Shown piece by piece: positions 34,565 through 45,911 of a DNA stretch of 64,000 nucleotides (positions are counted from its first letter, which is position 1; every line of letters begins with the position of its first letter). Where the stretch lies: assembly GCF_932294415.1 (NCBI RefSeq), contig NC_065543.1, forward strand, positions 42,430,277-42,494,276. The letters are read 5' to 3'. The translations under genes were made by a program, and so were the position numbers. The notes beneath the pieces were generated by a model. That model searched no databases, was not told the origin of the DNA, and worked only from the letters and a program-made list of their open reading frames with translations. Source of the stretch: Quercus robur. Lineage: Eukaryota; Streptophyta; Magnoliopsida; Fagales; Fagaceae.

Positions 34565-34869
34565 CCAGCTCACTCTCTCTCTCTCTCGGACTCAAAGCTA
34601 GGGATTTGATTCTTGAATCCCTTTTCTTTTTTTCTTTTGATTTAGGGAAGGGGAAAGACGACATCGTTCCCCTTAATGTTTTTTTTTCCCAAAATTTTCT
34701 TTTAATTCCAAATTTTTTTAAAAAAAAATGCAAAATGGCATCGTTTTGGTAGCAATAACAGATTTGTAATGGAGCCTTGAATTAACAAAAATTGAAAGCT
34801 AGAGAGGACTGAATTGACAAAACTAAAATGAAAAAAATGTGAAAGTTAGAGGGTCAGTTTTGCATTTTT
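34321..34869. other. Gene-free stretch with CT microsatellite
   Basis: A (CT)n run spans about 34519-34560, with a second short one at 34572-34587. Sequence at 34780-34870 (AATTGAAAGCTAGAGAGGACTG) resembles the MITE at 61327-61630. The 140-codon open frame here is mostly the CT run and has no family features. Confidence 0.55.
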
Positions 34870-36130
34870 GCCTAATTTTTATTACTAAAAATAAAATGTA
34901 TTGTAATAGAATGACTAAACATATTCATAAGTTTGGTTGTAAATTATAAAATTAAAATAAGATTTAAGATCTATTTTAGGAAATCTCTTATTCATATAAT
35001 TATAGTTTCTAGAAAGCAATATTTTTTAAATTTGGGAGAAAATTATTTTTTGGTGATTTTTTTATTTTCATAATTACTATGGACATGAGGAAAGTTTGTT
35101 TATTCAAAAAATATATTAATTTTATAATTTATTATACCTAATAAGGGATAACTATTACAATCATTTTAAAGATGAATAATTATTTCTTATTTTAATAAAT
35201 TACTATTCATAAGAAATGACTATTCCATATAATAAAAATATAACAAAACTACATAATAGCCTAAATTATAAGAATATGTATTACACATTACAAAGCTTAT
35301 TATAGTTTACCAAATATTCTCTAAAAAAACAAACAAACAAATTTAATCCTACCATTTTAATCAATCATTTGCTTAAAATTCCTCATGCCTAGTGTCCATT
35401 TGGCAAATATTATTTTTGCCAACTTATTTTACTATTTAGTTTTTTTTTTTTTTTTTTACTATTATTCATGGGTTCCATTGCACTTTTTGATACTATTCAT
35501 GAGTCTCACTGTATTATTTCAATTAACTTTTATCTTTATTTACAGTATTTTCAAAAAAAAAATATTAATTTTAACAAAATAAATGGATCACAAATAGGCC
35601 CTTAATGTTTAGATTTACCTCTCAAATTTTTTGTCACATTTTTGGAATGGGTTGACACTTGACAAGACTTTCTTTTTTTTTTTTTTCAATTTTTAACATC
35701 ATGTATTGGACTCATAATTTGTCTCTTATCCATATCATGGAATGGGTTTATGGCCCGTGTATCTCTTGTATTGCGGATTAAGTTCAAGGCCCAAGCTTTT
35801 TCTTCAAAGGATTAAGGCTCATAGGCATAGCCTACTTCGATCATTTCTGTCATCCCTCATCAAATGGATCTTCTCAATAATAAAAGAACATATTTATACA
35901 AAAATGAATCATGGGGGAAAAATAGCAAGTTGGTCTAATTATTTGGGTCATTACAATCATTGCGATCTATTCTGCAATAACCAACTGTGAAGCAACCTTA
36001 TCCACACACACAAACACACACACCAAAAAATAAAAAACTGTGAAGCAACAAACGAGTAATAGCCTAGGACACAACACACCAAGATACAAACATTTAGAGT
36101 AATAGGGGGCCAGTGTGTCCTTAGCTAACT
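34870..36130. repeat. SDR3 3' flank (copy of 720-1668)
   Basis: Collinear with the flank of the SDR remnant. It likely contains the SDR3 3' untranslated region at its right end. The block has poly-T interruptions near 35437-35457 and 35671-35685. No other gene is seen. Confidence 0.75.
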
Positions 36131-36576
36131 CTAGACTCTAAACCCAGCATCTACCGCCAAATTATGGCCAGTGACAAATTGGGAATCTTCAGAAGCAAGA
36201 AACACCACAGCGTCTGCCACATTTTTGGGCCTCAACACCCCACCTTTCAAGTTCGAACTCAACTCTACCACCTTATCTACCTCCTCATCATTTTCAAACC
36301 CCAACATCTCCTTCAGCAATGGCGTCCCAACTGCCCCTGGTGAAATACAATTCACGCGTATCCCATATGAACCCACTTGCAAGCTCGCAGACCTCACCAA
36401 CCCCAACACTGCATGCTTTGACATCACGTAGTCGACAAACCTGTCCGTACCCATACTCGCCGCCATGCTCGCTGTGCAAATTATGCTACCCCTCACGCGC
36501 CCTTCCACCATCGCCTTCGCCGCGTGCTTCACGCACGCCACCATCCCACGCGCGTTCACCGCCATGAGCTTGTCGT
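36131..36576 (-). pseudogene. SDR3, 3' part, cut off by a copia insertion
   Basis: This is the C-terminal portion of a third SDR, from just after the Tyr-Asp preceding KLMAVNARG to the stop. It keeps catalytic Asn (VNARG), Ser (CTASMAAS), Tyr and Lys (FVDYVMSK) and ends GHNLAVDAGFRV. No stop or frameshift is seen other than the insertion. Its N-terminal partner is at 42095-42457; together they would make 267 codons, the same as SDR2. The gene cannot give a normal product from this allele. Confidence 0.93.
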
Positions 36577-37083
36577 TGTTAAAGACAGTCCTGCTTCTAA
36601 AACAGAGCACAAGCTGAGAATAGAAGAAGAAGACTCTAACGGCTAGTTTTATATTAGAAACGATGTCGTTTAAGTTAGCCTAGTTTATGTTTGAATGAAA
36701 CGGGACGTTTTGGAGAGATTGTCCATGACTCAAACCTTCCAGTGCTCTGTTTTCTCATCAAGCTTCAGAGTCACCTTCAGTGCTTGATCAAACTCTCAAC
36801 AGTCCAGCTCTGGCTTCCAGCTGTCATAACTACCTTCCAGCTGTCAACCCTTAATCCGCGCCTCATAATGTGGAGTTAGTTAATGTTCAGTTAGATTAGT
36901 TTCTGGAATCATCTTCATGTAAATACTATATAAACAATCTGGATGCTTGTATTTTATTAAGTTGTGGAAATACATTTTCAGTTTAACTCTCTCCAGAAAT
37001 CTCTCTCTCTCTCTCTCTCTTTCATTTGTTGATTCTTATCTTTCCGCCATTGTTGAATACTCTGTTAAGCTCCAAAGCTTTCA
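36577..37083 (+). repeat. 5' LTR of the copia element
   Basis: Starts TGTTAAAGACAGTCC and ends CCAAAGCTTTCA. TATA-like ACTATATAAACAATC near 36926-36940 probably drives transcription. A CT microsatellite follows at about 37002-37021. Confidence 0.96.
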
Positions 37084-37095
37084 TGGTATCAGAGC
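37084..37095 (+). promoter_or_regulatory. Primer-binding site (tRNA-iMet type)
   Basis: TGGTATCAGAGC lies directly after the 5' LTR; this is the standard plant copia primer site complementary to initiator methionine tRNA. Confidence 0.95.
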
Positions 37096-37103
37096 CAAGA
37101 TCT

Positions 37104-40100
37104 ATGGCTTCTACAAATCCAAATAACACAGCACAATCTGTGCACACAACTCCAACACAGACTACCTCCATTCCTTCTACAACTGTAATCTCAACTCCAT
37201 CACCATTACTGTTACTATCTAGCATGTCAAACCTAATGTCAATCAAGCTTGACTACACCAACTATATTCCATGGAAACATCAATTAGTTACTATACTAGA
37301 AGCATATTCCTTGATTGAACATATTGATGGTACTGCTCCAACACCATCGCCTTTTGTTCTTGATGCAGCAGGAAATGCAACGTCAGTGACTAATTCTGAG
37401 TTTCAAGCATGGAAAATCAGGGATAAGGCACTCCTATCCTTGATTAATTCAACTCTTACTCCACAGGTCTTTTCAATTGTTGTTGGTGTTACTAGCTCAA
37501 GGGAAGTATGGAATACTTTGGAGCAGAGATTCACTTCCACTTCAAGAGCTAATATCTTGAACCTTAAGCTTGAACTTCAAGGGATCAAGAAAACTAATGA
37601 ATCTGTGAATTCTTTTCTGCAAAAGATCAAAGTTGCTCGTGACAAGCTTCTTGCTGTGGGCATACCAGTTGACAATGAAGAATTGATATGCATTGTGCTC
37701 AGAGGACTCCCTAGAGAATTTGCTCATTTCTGCTCTGCAATTCGGACTAGGAGTGATCCAATCACTTATGAGCAACTTGCAATTATGCTGCAAAGTGAGG
37801 AACAGGCTATGACTGACCACTTGGACTCAGTGCCTAGCTCTCTTGCTATGTTTGCCTCTCATGGTAAACAAGGTTCTCATACCTCTTATCAGAATCATAA
37901 TTCAGGAAGGGGGAGAGGCAGAAACAATAACTCTAGAGGACGAAATGGTGGCAGATTCAATCATGGTGGAAATCAACAGTTTTCACCTCCCAATCTTTCT
38001 CAGAGTTCTCATAATTTCTCTCAAGGCTCTCACAATTTCTCTCCTCATGAATTTCATTCTCAGAATTTTCCTTCTCAGAATACCTCACAAGGATTCAAGC
38101 ATGAACGCCCATCTTGTCAAATTTGTGGCAAATCTGGTCATCAGGCACTAGATTGCTACCACAGGATGAACTTTGCTTACCAAGGCAAGCACCCTCCCAC
38201 AAAACTTGCAGCTATGGCCAGTGCATCCAATGCTGTCATCACTAACAACCAGGATCCATGGCTGGCTGACTCTGGCACTTCAGATCATATCACAGCAAAC
38301 CTAAACAATTTGTCTATTGAATCTCAGTACAAGGGACCTGAGCAGGTGACAGTTGGAAATGGCCAATCCTTGCCCATCAATCACATAGGTAACACTGCCT
38401 TACACACCAAATATCACAAGTTTCTTCTTAAAAATGTTCTTCATGTACCAAGAATTGCTATGAATTTACTTTCAGTTCACAAATTCTGCCTCCATAATAA
38501 CTGTTCTTGTTATTTTGATGCCAATATCATCAAAATTCAGGATATTCCTACGGGGAGACTCCTTTACAAGGGCTTGAGTGAGAATGGTGTTTATCCAATC
38601 TACTCCAAGAATTTCATCAAGCCATCATCTCAATTCAACTCTGTCTCTTCATGTCAGCCTCATCCTTCTACTGCTCCTACTCTTCCTTTAGTTCATTCAA
38701 GTTTTCATGTAACTAAACCAAATAAATGGTTGTTATGGCACCATAGGTTAGGTCATCCAAGTGATAAAGTCTTGAATATTGCTTTATCTTCCATTGATAG
38801 AGTCTGTATTTCAAGTTCTAATAAAACTCCTTCTCATTGTAAGCACTGTTTAAGTGGTAAAATGCATCAGTTTTCTTTTCCTGTATCAGATTTTCGTGCA
38901 TCTAAGCCTCTTGAATTAGTACATTCTGATGTTTGGGGTCCAGCCCCTGTCAAATCCTCTAATGATTTCCAATATTATGTTCTTTTTGTTGATGCCTATT
39001 CCAAGTTTACATGGCTCTATCTTCTTAAACACAAATCAGATGTCCTTGAAGTCTTTAAGTTCTTTAAAGCTTCTGTTGAAAATCAACTTGATTCTAAGAT
39101 CAAAATCTTGAGATCAGATAATGGTGGGGAATATACCTCAAATGCTTTCAAGCTTTTTTGTTCCTCACATGGTATTACTCATCAGTTTTCTTGTCCACAT
39201 ACTCCCCAACAAAATGGAGTTGCTGAGAGGAAGCATAGGCACATAGTGGAGTGTGCTCTTACCTTGCTTTCTCACTCTCAGTTATCTCCAACTTTCTGGT
39301 CCTATGCTGTTTCAACAGCAGTTCATCTTATCAACAGACTCCCCACTCCAACACTTCATAATTCCACTCCTTGGGAAGTCTTATTCAAGACCAAACCAGA
39401 TCTTACACACCTTAGAACCTTTGGCTGCATCTGTTTTCCCTTGCTCAGATCTTACAATGCTCACAAACTCTTACCACATACTTCCCCTTGCATTTTTCTT
39501 GGCTATCCTGCTCATTCCAAAGGTTATATCTGTCAAGACCCTGTCACTTCCCGAATCTATATCTCAAGACATGTGCACTTTAATGAACATGAGTTTATTT
39601 CATCCCTTGCTTTATCCACTGGTACATCACAGGTCTCTGGCATGTCCTCCACTCCACCTCCCTTTCATATACCTTTTATACCTACACAGTCCACTCCTTT
39701 ACCTTCTGGTACATCCCCTTTTACACAGCCTAATGTCACACAGCCTTCCTCACCTTTTACACAATCTTCTGCTACATCACCTTCTGCACAGCCACCTGAT
39801 ACATCCCATACAGCTACACAGCCCAATACACCTTCCTCCTCACACATTAGCTCCCCTTCTCCTATCTCACCACACATTAGTCCTCCAGCTGTTTCCACTG
39901 TCCCCATTCAGGTTCCTATTGCTGGTAACACTCATCCCATGATCACTAGATCAAAGGATGGTATTTTCCAACCAAAGGTTCTTGCTGTCATGAAGGCTCC
40001 ATCCAAGAAGGCTCCATCTCCTCCCAAGCCAGATTACTCTCTCACTGAACCTCCCTCCTACAAAATTGCAGCTCAGCATCCCCAATGGTGTTCTGCTATG

Positions 40101-41657
40101 GCTACTGAATTTGATGCTCTTCAAAGGCAGAGCACTTGGGTTCTGGTTCCTCCTTCTCCTTCACAAAATGTAGTAGGCTGCAAATGGGTGTTCAAGCTTA
40201 AAAGAAATAGTGATGGTTCCATTAACAAGTATAAGGCTAGACTTGTTGCCAAGGGATTCCACCAGCAATTTGGAATTGATTTTGATGAAACTTTTAGTCC
40301 TGTTGTTAAGCCTCCCACTGTGAGGATCATTCTCTCTCTTGCTGTTCAATTCAATTGGCCACTGAGGCAGCTGGATGTTAGCAATGCTTTTCTGCATGGT
40401 TTTCTTAGGGAGGAGGTCTACATGGTTCAACCACCTGGGTATGTTGATCCAGCTCATCCTAACCATGTCTGCAAGCTTCTCAAGTCTCTCTATGGCCTTA
40501 AACAAGCCCCTAGGGCCTGGTTTGAGAGGTTTTCTACTGAATTGTTGCATCTGGGATTTCAAGCTTCTCTCTCTGATTCTTCTTTGTTCATCTTCAGACA
40601 AGGCTCATTGGTTGTTTATCTGTTAGTCTATGTTGATGACATAGTTCTAACTGGGAACAATCCTCAATTCTTGTCCTCTTTGATTGCACAGCTCAGCTCA
40701 GCCTTTGAACTTAAGGATTTAGGCTCTCTTAATTACTTCCTTGGCCTTCAGATTACTAGATCTTCCAAAGGTCTTTTTCTGTCTCAGACTAAATATGCCC
40801 AGGATTTACTGATCAAGGCCAATATGCATTCTTCCAAGCCTGCTCGTACCCCATCTGCTCCTAATACCAGATTGGCTCCTACTGATGGGTCTTTGCTATC
40901 TAATCCACATGAGTTTAGGAGCTTGGTTGGGTCTCTCCACTATCTGACCTTCACTAGACCTGATCTAAGCTTTGCAGTCCAGCAGGTTTGCCAATTTATG
41001 TCTCATCCAACTGATGCACACTTAATTGCTGCCAAGAGAATTCTACGCTATGTTCATGGTACTTTGAATCATGGCATTTTGCTTCAACCTGGTCCTTTTT
41101 CCTTATCTGCTTTCTCTGATTCAGATTGGGCTGGAGATCCTTTTGATAGACATTCCATCACTGGTTATATTGTGTATCTTGGGTTTAATCCAATCACTTG
41201 GAGTGCCAAGAAACAAGATACTGTCTCTCGTTCCTCTACTGAATCTGAGTATAGAGCTTTGGCAACCACCACTGCTGAACTCTATTGGCTTCGCCAGGTC
41301 TTGAAGGATCTTGGTATCTATCTTTCTGCTCCTCCCAAGCTCTGGTGTGACAATGTTTCTGCTCTGGCCATTGCCTCCAATCCGGTTTTTCATGCTCGTA
41401 CGAAGCATATAGAGGTTGACTACCACTTTGTTCGAGAAAAAGTCTTGCGCCAGGACATTCAGATCAAGTACATTGCAACCGGTGATCAACTCGCTGATGT
41501 TTTTACCAAGAGTTTATCCACTTCTCGGTTTGCTTTTCTTCGTTCCAAAATCATGGTGTCTCTTGACCCCATGGTTTTGAGGGGGGATGTTAAAGACAGT
41601 CCTGCTTCTAAAACAGAGCACAAGCTGAGAATAGAAGAAGAAGACTCTAACGGCTAG
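37104..41657 (+). CDS. Copia Gag-Pol polyprotein
   Basis: One open frame of 1517 residues from ATG 37104 (MASTNPNNTAQ); the frame is open further upstream into the LTR, but this ATG follows the primer site. In order: Gag; CCHC knuckle CQICGKSGHQALDCYH at 338-353; protease DSGTSDHI at 389; pre-integrase HHRLGH at 546-551; integrase with D609 (HSDVWGP), D672 (RSDNGGEY) and E708 (NGVAERKHRH); reverse transcriptase with YVDD (D1178, D1179); RNase H (SDSDWAGDPFDRHS near 1338); and ADVFTKSL near the end. The last 23 codons extend into the 3' LTR. No key residue is missing. The polyprotein should form particles, copy the RNA and integrate it. Confidence 0.96.
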   Translation: MASTNPNNTAQSVHTTPTQTTSIPSTTVISTPSPLLLLSSMSNLMSIKLDYTNYIPWKHQLVTILEAYSLIEHIDGTAPTPSPFVLDAAGNATSVTNSEFQAWKIRDKALLSLINSTLTPQVFSIVVGVTSSREVWNTLEQRFTSTSRANILNLKLELQGIKKTNESVNSFLQKIKVARDKLLAVGIPVDNEELICIVLRGLPREFAHFCSAIRTRSDPITYEQLAIMLQSEEQAMTDHLDSVPSSLAMFASHGKQGSHTSYQNHNSGRGRGRNNNSRGRNGGRFNHGGNQQFSPPNLSQSSHNFSQGSHNFSPHEFHSQNFPSQNTSQGFKHERPSCQICGKSGHQALDCYHRMNFAYQGKHPPTKLAAMASASNAVITNNQDPWLADSGTSDHITANLNNLSIESQYKGPEQVTVGNGQSLPINHIGNTALHTKYHKFLLKNVLHVPRIAMNLLSVHKFCLHNNCSCYFDANIIKIQDIPTGRLLYKGLSENGVYPIYSKNFIKPSSQFNSVSSCQPHPSTAPTLPLVHSSFHVTKPNKWLLWHHRLGHPSDKVLNIALSSIDRVCISSSNKTPSHCKHCLSGKMHQFSFPVSDFRASKPLELVHSDVWGPAPVKSSNDFQYYVLFVDAYSKFTWLYLLKHKSDVLEVFKFFKASVENQLDSKIKILRSDNGGEYTSNAFKLFCSSHGITHQFSCPHTPQQNGVAERKHRHIVECALTLLSHSQLSPTFWSYAVSTAVHLINRLPTPTLHNSTPWEVLFKTKPDLTHLRTFGCICFPLLRSYNAHKLLPHTSPCIFLGYPAHSKGYICQDPVTSRIYISRHVHFNEHEFISSLALSTGTSQVSGMSSTPPPFHIPFIPTQSTPLPSGTSPFTQPNVTQPSSPFTQSSATSPSAQPPDTSHTATQPNTPSSSHISSPSPISPHISPPAVSTVPIQVPIAGNTHPMITRSKDGIFQPKVLAVMKAPSKKAPSPPKPDYSLTEPPSYKIAAQHPQWCSAMATEFDALQRQSTWVLVPPSPSQNVVGCKWVFKLKRNSDGSINKYKARLVAKGFHQQFGIDFDETFSPVVKPPTVRIILSLAVQFNWPLRQLDVSNAFLHGFLREEVYMVQPPGYVDPAHPNHVCKLLKSLYGLKQAPRAWFERFSTELLHLGFQASLSDSSLFIFRQGSLVVYLLVYVDDIVLTGNNPQFLSSLIAQLSSAFELKDLGSLNYFLGLQITRSSKGLFLSQTKYAQDLLIKANMHSSKPARTPSAPNTRLAPTDGSLLSNPHEFRSLVGSLHYLTFTRPDLSFAVQQVCQFMSHPTDAHLIAAKRILRYVHGTLNHGILLQPGPFSLSAFSDSDWAGDPFDRHSITGYIVYLGFNPITWSAKKQDTVSRSSTESEYRALATTTAELYWLRQVLKDLGIYLSAPPKLWCDNVSALAIASNPVFHARTKHIEVDYHFVREKVLRQDIQIKYIATGDQLADVFTKSLSTSRFAFLRSKIMVSLDPMVLRGDVKDSPASKTEHKLRIEEEDSNG
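41575..41587 (+). promoter_or_regulatory. Polypurine tract
   Basis: TGAGGGGGGA immediately precedes the 3' LTR and is the expected plus-strand primer. It lies inside the gag-pol frame. Confidence 0.85.
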
Positions 41658-42094
41658 TTTTATATTAGAAACGATGTCGTTTAAGTTAGCCTAGTTTATG
41701 TTTGAATGAAACGGGACGTTTTGGAGAGATTGTCCATGACTCAAACCTTCCAGTGCTCTGTTTTCTCATCAAGCTTCAGAGTCACCTTCAGTGCTTGATC
41801 AAACTCTCAACAGTCCAGCTCTGGCTTCCAGCTGTCATAACTACCTTCCAGCTGTCAACCCTTAATCCGCGCCTCATAATGTGGAGTTAGTTAATGTTCA
41901 GTTAGATTAGTTTCTGGAATCATCTTCATGTAAATACTATATAAACAATCTGGATGCTTGTATTTTATTAAGTTGTGGAAATACATTTTCAGTTTAACTC
42001 TCTCCAGAAATCTCTCTCTCTCTCTCTCTCTTTCATTTGTTGATTCTTATCTTTCCGCCATTGTTGAATACTCTGTTAAGCTCCAAAGCTTTCA
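41588..42094 (+). repeat. 3' LTR of the copia element
   Basis: 507 bp; I find no difference from the 5' LTR when reading the two side by side. Confidence 0.96.
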
Positions 42095-42457
42095 GTCGTA
42101 AGCCGACAAGTCTACGTCCAACACAGTCTGATCGCACGTGTGGGTCGCTCGAGCCATGCCCGCGTTGTTAAACATGATGTCGACGCGTCCGTACGCATTG
42201 ACTGTGGAGTCTACCAATGTTTTCACCTGTTCCTCGTCGCTGACATCGCAGTGGACATAGGTGCATATGTTGGGGCCGATAGATGCAGCGACGTTTTGGC
42301 CCTTCTCGTCTTGGACGTCGGCGATGACGATGGCTCTTGCGCCGTGAGTGGCAAAGTGGCGCGCCGTGGCCTCGCCCATGCCGCTTGCTCCGCCAGTGAT
42401 TATAGCCACCTTGCCTTGGAGCTTGCTCTTTGGAGCTGTGCCTGTGGAGTCTGTCAT
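42095..42457 (-). pseudogene. SDR3, 5' part, cut off by a copia insertion
   Basis: The N-terminal 121 codons of SDR3: ATG at 42457, glycine motif TGGASGMG, Asp of ADVQDE, CDVSDE and NNAG (the consensus form, where SDR1 and SDR2 have SNAG), ending at SAYD where the copia element begins. It is the most diverged of the three paralogues, with a two-residue insertion near the N-terminus. The TATA-like box shared by SDR1 and SDR2 is not conserved. Transcripts would run into the retrotransposon. Confidence 0.93.
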
Positions 42458-43126
42458 TTCGTTTGTTTGCGTTAATCAGGTGATTGAATATATTTGTTAT
42501 GTCAAAAGTTGCTAAGAACACAACTCATTACATTATATTTAATGTTTCATTTGTTAATTGTTATATAGTACTATTAACCAACTGCTCCCAAGAAAAGGTT
42601 GTCCGACTCTGGTGTCCCATACATACAGAAGTATGGGCACGAGGATTGACTACTCTCATAAAACTACTTATAATAAAGAGCCGGGCAAATAAGCCAAGTG
42701 AGTTTTAATTTATTAGATAAGAAAAATGACATATCTGCAACACTTATTGCTGTTACGTATTAGTATAATTTGATCTAATTCAATATTGTATAGATTCCTT
42801 TGCATTCTTTACTAGAAAGAAATTATGGGTTAATATATATTTTGCTGACCTTTCGAGCATGTGAAGATCCACCTCGGTAATAGCATGGAATGCAGATATC
42901 ACCCACAAAGGAAAGAATATATAGTTTGATGGAATGCAGATACCACCTACAGACCGATAATATGGGAGATAGGTAATATTAATATTATGTAGTTTCAATT
43001 CTTTCTTCTTCTCTTTTTAGGAACTTATATAGTTTGAATTCTAACCGGTCCTGTTTACACTCTCCAATATGAGTGAAGACGAGAGTTTTGGTGGGGCTAT
43101 GGTATCTTACAACCGAGTGAGTTCAT
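42458..43126. repeat. SDR3 upstream flank
   Basis: Collinear with 10150-10213, 10488-10620 and 11740-12165 of the SDR1 unit without the SDR1-specific insertions. The block 42850-42960 holds a short local duplication (GGAATGCAGATA(T/C)CACC). It may include promoter DNA; no gene is seen. Confidence 0.75.
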
Positions 43127-44019
43127 TATTAAAGATATATTAGCCCATTAGTATAAGTTTAAGTTTAATTTTACTTTGTGTGCAAGTCAAGTCTCTTACT
43201 TGTATTAGAAATTTATTAGTCTAGGGTTTATTTTACTATATGTATACACATATTATGATTTATTGTAGTACAGAATTAATTTGTACTATACTCTAATATA
43301 TTATTGATGTAGTCATTTAAGATTTCCTTCGTAAATGTAAGCTGTTAGGCTGAACCATATAACTTTTGTGTGTTATTGTGTTCTACACTTTATGTTTTCA
43401 CTTCCGCATTCATATTAGCATATTCAACATAGTGTATCAATATTAATATTTAACATGGTATCAGAGCCACCTTCCTATAGCTATCGTTTTCTGTCCTTAC
43501 GGTGTATTAAGAGCAATCTTTGTCTTCCTTAGTGTTTCTTCGTTGCGTTTATCTTCTTTAACTTTCCACTGTTGCCGTCAAAACTCTCCAGTATAGTCAT
43601 TCCACTATTAGAAGTCGTATCAACACTGTAAGACCATTGCCTTCCTTAAACCATCATTACAGAACCAAATTTCATTCAAGGGATCTTCTCAACCTTATCA
43701 AATCTCAAGATTTCATCAAACTTCCATCTTAAGTTTGAGAGGGGGTGTTAAAGATATATTACTTCATTAGTATAAGCTAAGTTTAGTTTTACTTTGTGTG
43801 CAAGCCAAGTCCCTTACTTATACACTAAGTCTATTAGTTTAGGGTTTAGTCTACTATATTGACACATGTTATGATTCATTATAATATATGATTTGTACTA
43901 CACTCTAATATATTATTGATGTGTAACTCTTGTGTGTTATTATGTTCTACACTATATGTTTTCATCTCTGCATTCATATTAGTATATTTAACATGGTGTA
44001 TTAATGCTAATATTTAACG
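43127..44019 (+). mobile_element. TRIM-like mini copia retrotransposon
   Basis: Two LTR-like repeats (43127-43455 and 43746-44019) flank an internal part of only about 290 bp. The 5' repeat is followed by TGGTATCAGAGCC (primer site) and the 3' repeat is preceded by GAGAGGGGG (purine tract). The 3' copy lacks about 55 bp present in the 5' copy (around 43315-43370). No coding capacity remains. The SDR1 flank lacks it near 12165. The target duplication is not clear. Confidence 0.8.
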
Positions 44020-44378
44020 GTACTAATGGTTTGCATACTCATCAGTTGCCAAGAAATGAGTATAGTTGATTAGGAAAATATAACTTCAATCATGGCTACT
44101 TGAAGAATGTAATAATTAATTCCGAAAAGATAAGCTAGATTTTCATTTGTTGCATCTTTGTATTAGCATTTTTGTTCGACTCTTCTATTGATGGCCGATT
44201 TGCGTCATGTCGTTGTAATTGATAGAAAATGGCTTGAACTGAATGTAGCCACTTTATTTGACTATGGAATTAATATTACTAATTATAGTACTTTTCCAAT
44301 TTTTGAAAAGTAGCATAAGCCAAATAGTACTTGCACGTGATTACTTCTCTCTTTTGCATGCATTGCCACCGCAAGTTA
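44020..44378. repeat. SDR3 upstream flank continued
   Basis: Collinear with 12165-12380 and 14720-14915 (CGACTCTTCTATTGATGGCC, CATAAGCCAAATAGTACTTG). No gene is seen. Confidence 0.75.
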
Positions 44379-45320
44379 GAGCATCCACATCAGTGGATGC
44401 AAAATCGTATATAATAGAAAAAGACATCACTTTTACACATTTTGCTTCAAAAATGCTCCACATCAGTACTTCTAAAAATGTGTAAAGATGTGTATATTTA
44501 TTCACTTGCTACAGTAACCGTGTATATTTACACGGTTACTGTAGCTCGTCCATATATTATTTTATTAATTTTACATTCGCACCTTTTTTTCTCTCTTCTC
44601 CATGCACAACAAACTACTCAATAACTTCTCTCCTCATCTTCTTTTTCCTCAGATGCTCACAAACACACCCACACACAAACACATCCACACAAACAAATCA
44701 ACACAGAGATACACAAACACACCCACAAATAAACAAACCCACACAGACAAACCAAAAAAGAGATAGATCGGTGCTTGATTGGAACGATCGGTGCTTAACT
44801 AGAACGATCAGAGCTTGTTGGTCTTGCTTGATCGGAGCTACGGAAATCTGATCGAGGTGGGTCTTGCCTGATCGAAGCTAGGGAGATTTGACCAAGCTTG
44901 ATCGATGCTTGACCGAGTTTGATCGAAGAGTTGATCTGTGTTCAAGAGTTTCACTAGGAATAAAGCATGGCTTGATCGATGCTTAACCAAGTTTGATCAA
45001 AGAGTTCGATTGGTGCTTGACCGAGCTAGGGAGAGTTGATCTGTGTTCAGAAATAGGTATAGAGATGGGTAGAGATATGGGTATAGAGAAAGAGCAACAA
45101 ATCAAAAAAAATGGGTAGAGAAAAAGAGAGCGCATATATGTAAAGGGGGTAGTTGAGAGAAATAATAAAAAAATTGAGAAAATTGATTATTTAAATAAAA
45201 GAGGTGATAGAATAGATAAACTAATGTGGGTGTTTTGTAAAAATCGATGTGTAAAATAGAAAATGTAGGTTTTTAGTGTAAAAATTGATGTGTAAAATAC
45301 ACTAACTGATGTGGTTGCTC
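44379..45320. mobile_element. PIF/Harbinger-like element, GAGCATC family
   Basis: Inverted ends GAGCATCCACATCAGT and ACTGATGTGGTTGCTC with a 3-bp duplication TTA (44376-44378, 45321-45323). The empty site TTA is at 14913-14915. The 942-bp interior has no transposase; it contains CACACAAACACA-rich DNA and a degenerate repeat of GCTTGATCGATGCTTGACC (44770-45030). Confidence 0.85.
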
Positions 45321-45539
45321 TTAATACAGGCGTGGCTTTAGGTGAATGCCAAGATCAGATTTGTCTCCTGAAGTTTGTGATTTTGGTGCATTTTCAAGAT
45401 TTGGTATCACATCTACATTAAATGTGTTATATTTGCTTCATGGTCTTTGCCGAAGTTGTTGACTTCTTTGTTGCATCGCTTTCTTGTTTGCATGCCGACA
45501 CTTAGGTATGGTTTTGCTCTGTATATATGGAGCTTGTTA

Positions 45540-45729
45540 TGTAGGGATTAACCCAAAATTCTCAACATTTGAGAAACAAAAAAAAAAAAAAAAAAAATAG
45601 AGAAAACACACGCTAAAAAAAAAAAATCACATACACAAGACAATATTTACGTGATTCAGCAATTTGCCTACGTCTACAGAGTTACAGGGATTTCATTATT
45701 ATCAGGGAAAAAAATACAAAGTGCGGCTA

Positions 45730-45779
<50 letters not shown>

Positions 45780-45911
45780 AAAAAAAAAAAAAACAAAAAC
45801 AAAAAACCATGGACTAAGCCTCAAAAAATCTCCCATTAAAAAACCACGCAACATTATTCGGGTCGGGTCGTCAATTGGATCAAACATAACTAAACTCCAC
45901 AAAACCCAACA
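45540..45911 (-). mobile_element. Solo copia-type LTR (372 bp)
   Basis: Reads TGTAGGGATTAACCC to AAACCCAACA with a perfect 5-bp duplication TGTTA (45535-45539, 45912-45916). The empty site GCTTGTTATTC is near 15062. It contains a CT microsatellite (45731-45776). It is a relative of the LTR at 8711-9094. Confidence 0.9.

Larger units (their letters stand above)
36577..42094 (+). mobile_element. Ty1/copia retrotransposon, young and coding-intact
   Basis: 5518 bp with 507-bp LTRs that look identical throughout (36577-37083 and 41588-42094), TG...CA ends and a perfect 5-bp duplication GTCGT (36572-36576, 42095-42099). The site falls in the SDR3 coding region; SDR1 and SDR2 show the uninterrupted site. 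It has a tRNA-iMet-type primer site, a purine tract and one unbroken gag-pol frame. All the parts needed for autonomous copying are visible. Confidence 0.97.

Noticed and set aside
34330..34752. 140-codon open frame
   Set aside because: Mostly a (CT)n microsatellite; no conserved motif or homologous copy.
43456..43470. TGGTATCAGAGCC taken first as part of a full copia element
   Set aside because: Only about 290 bp of non-coding DNA lie between the flanking repeats, so it is annotated as a TRIM-like element.
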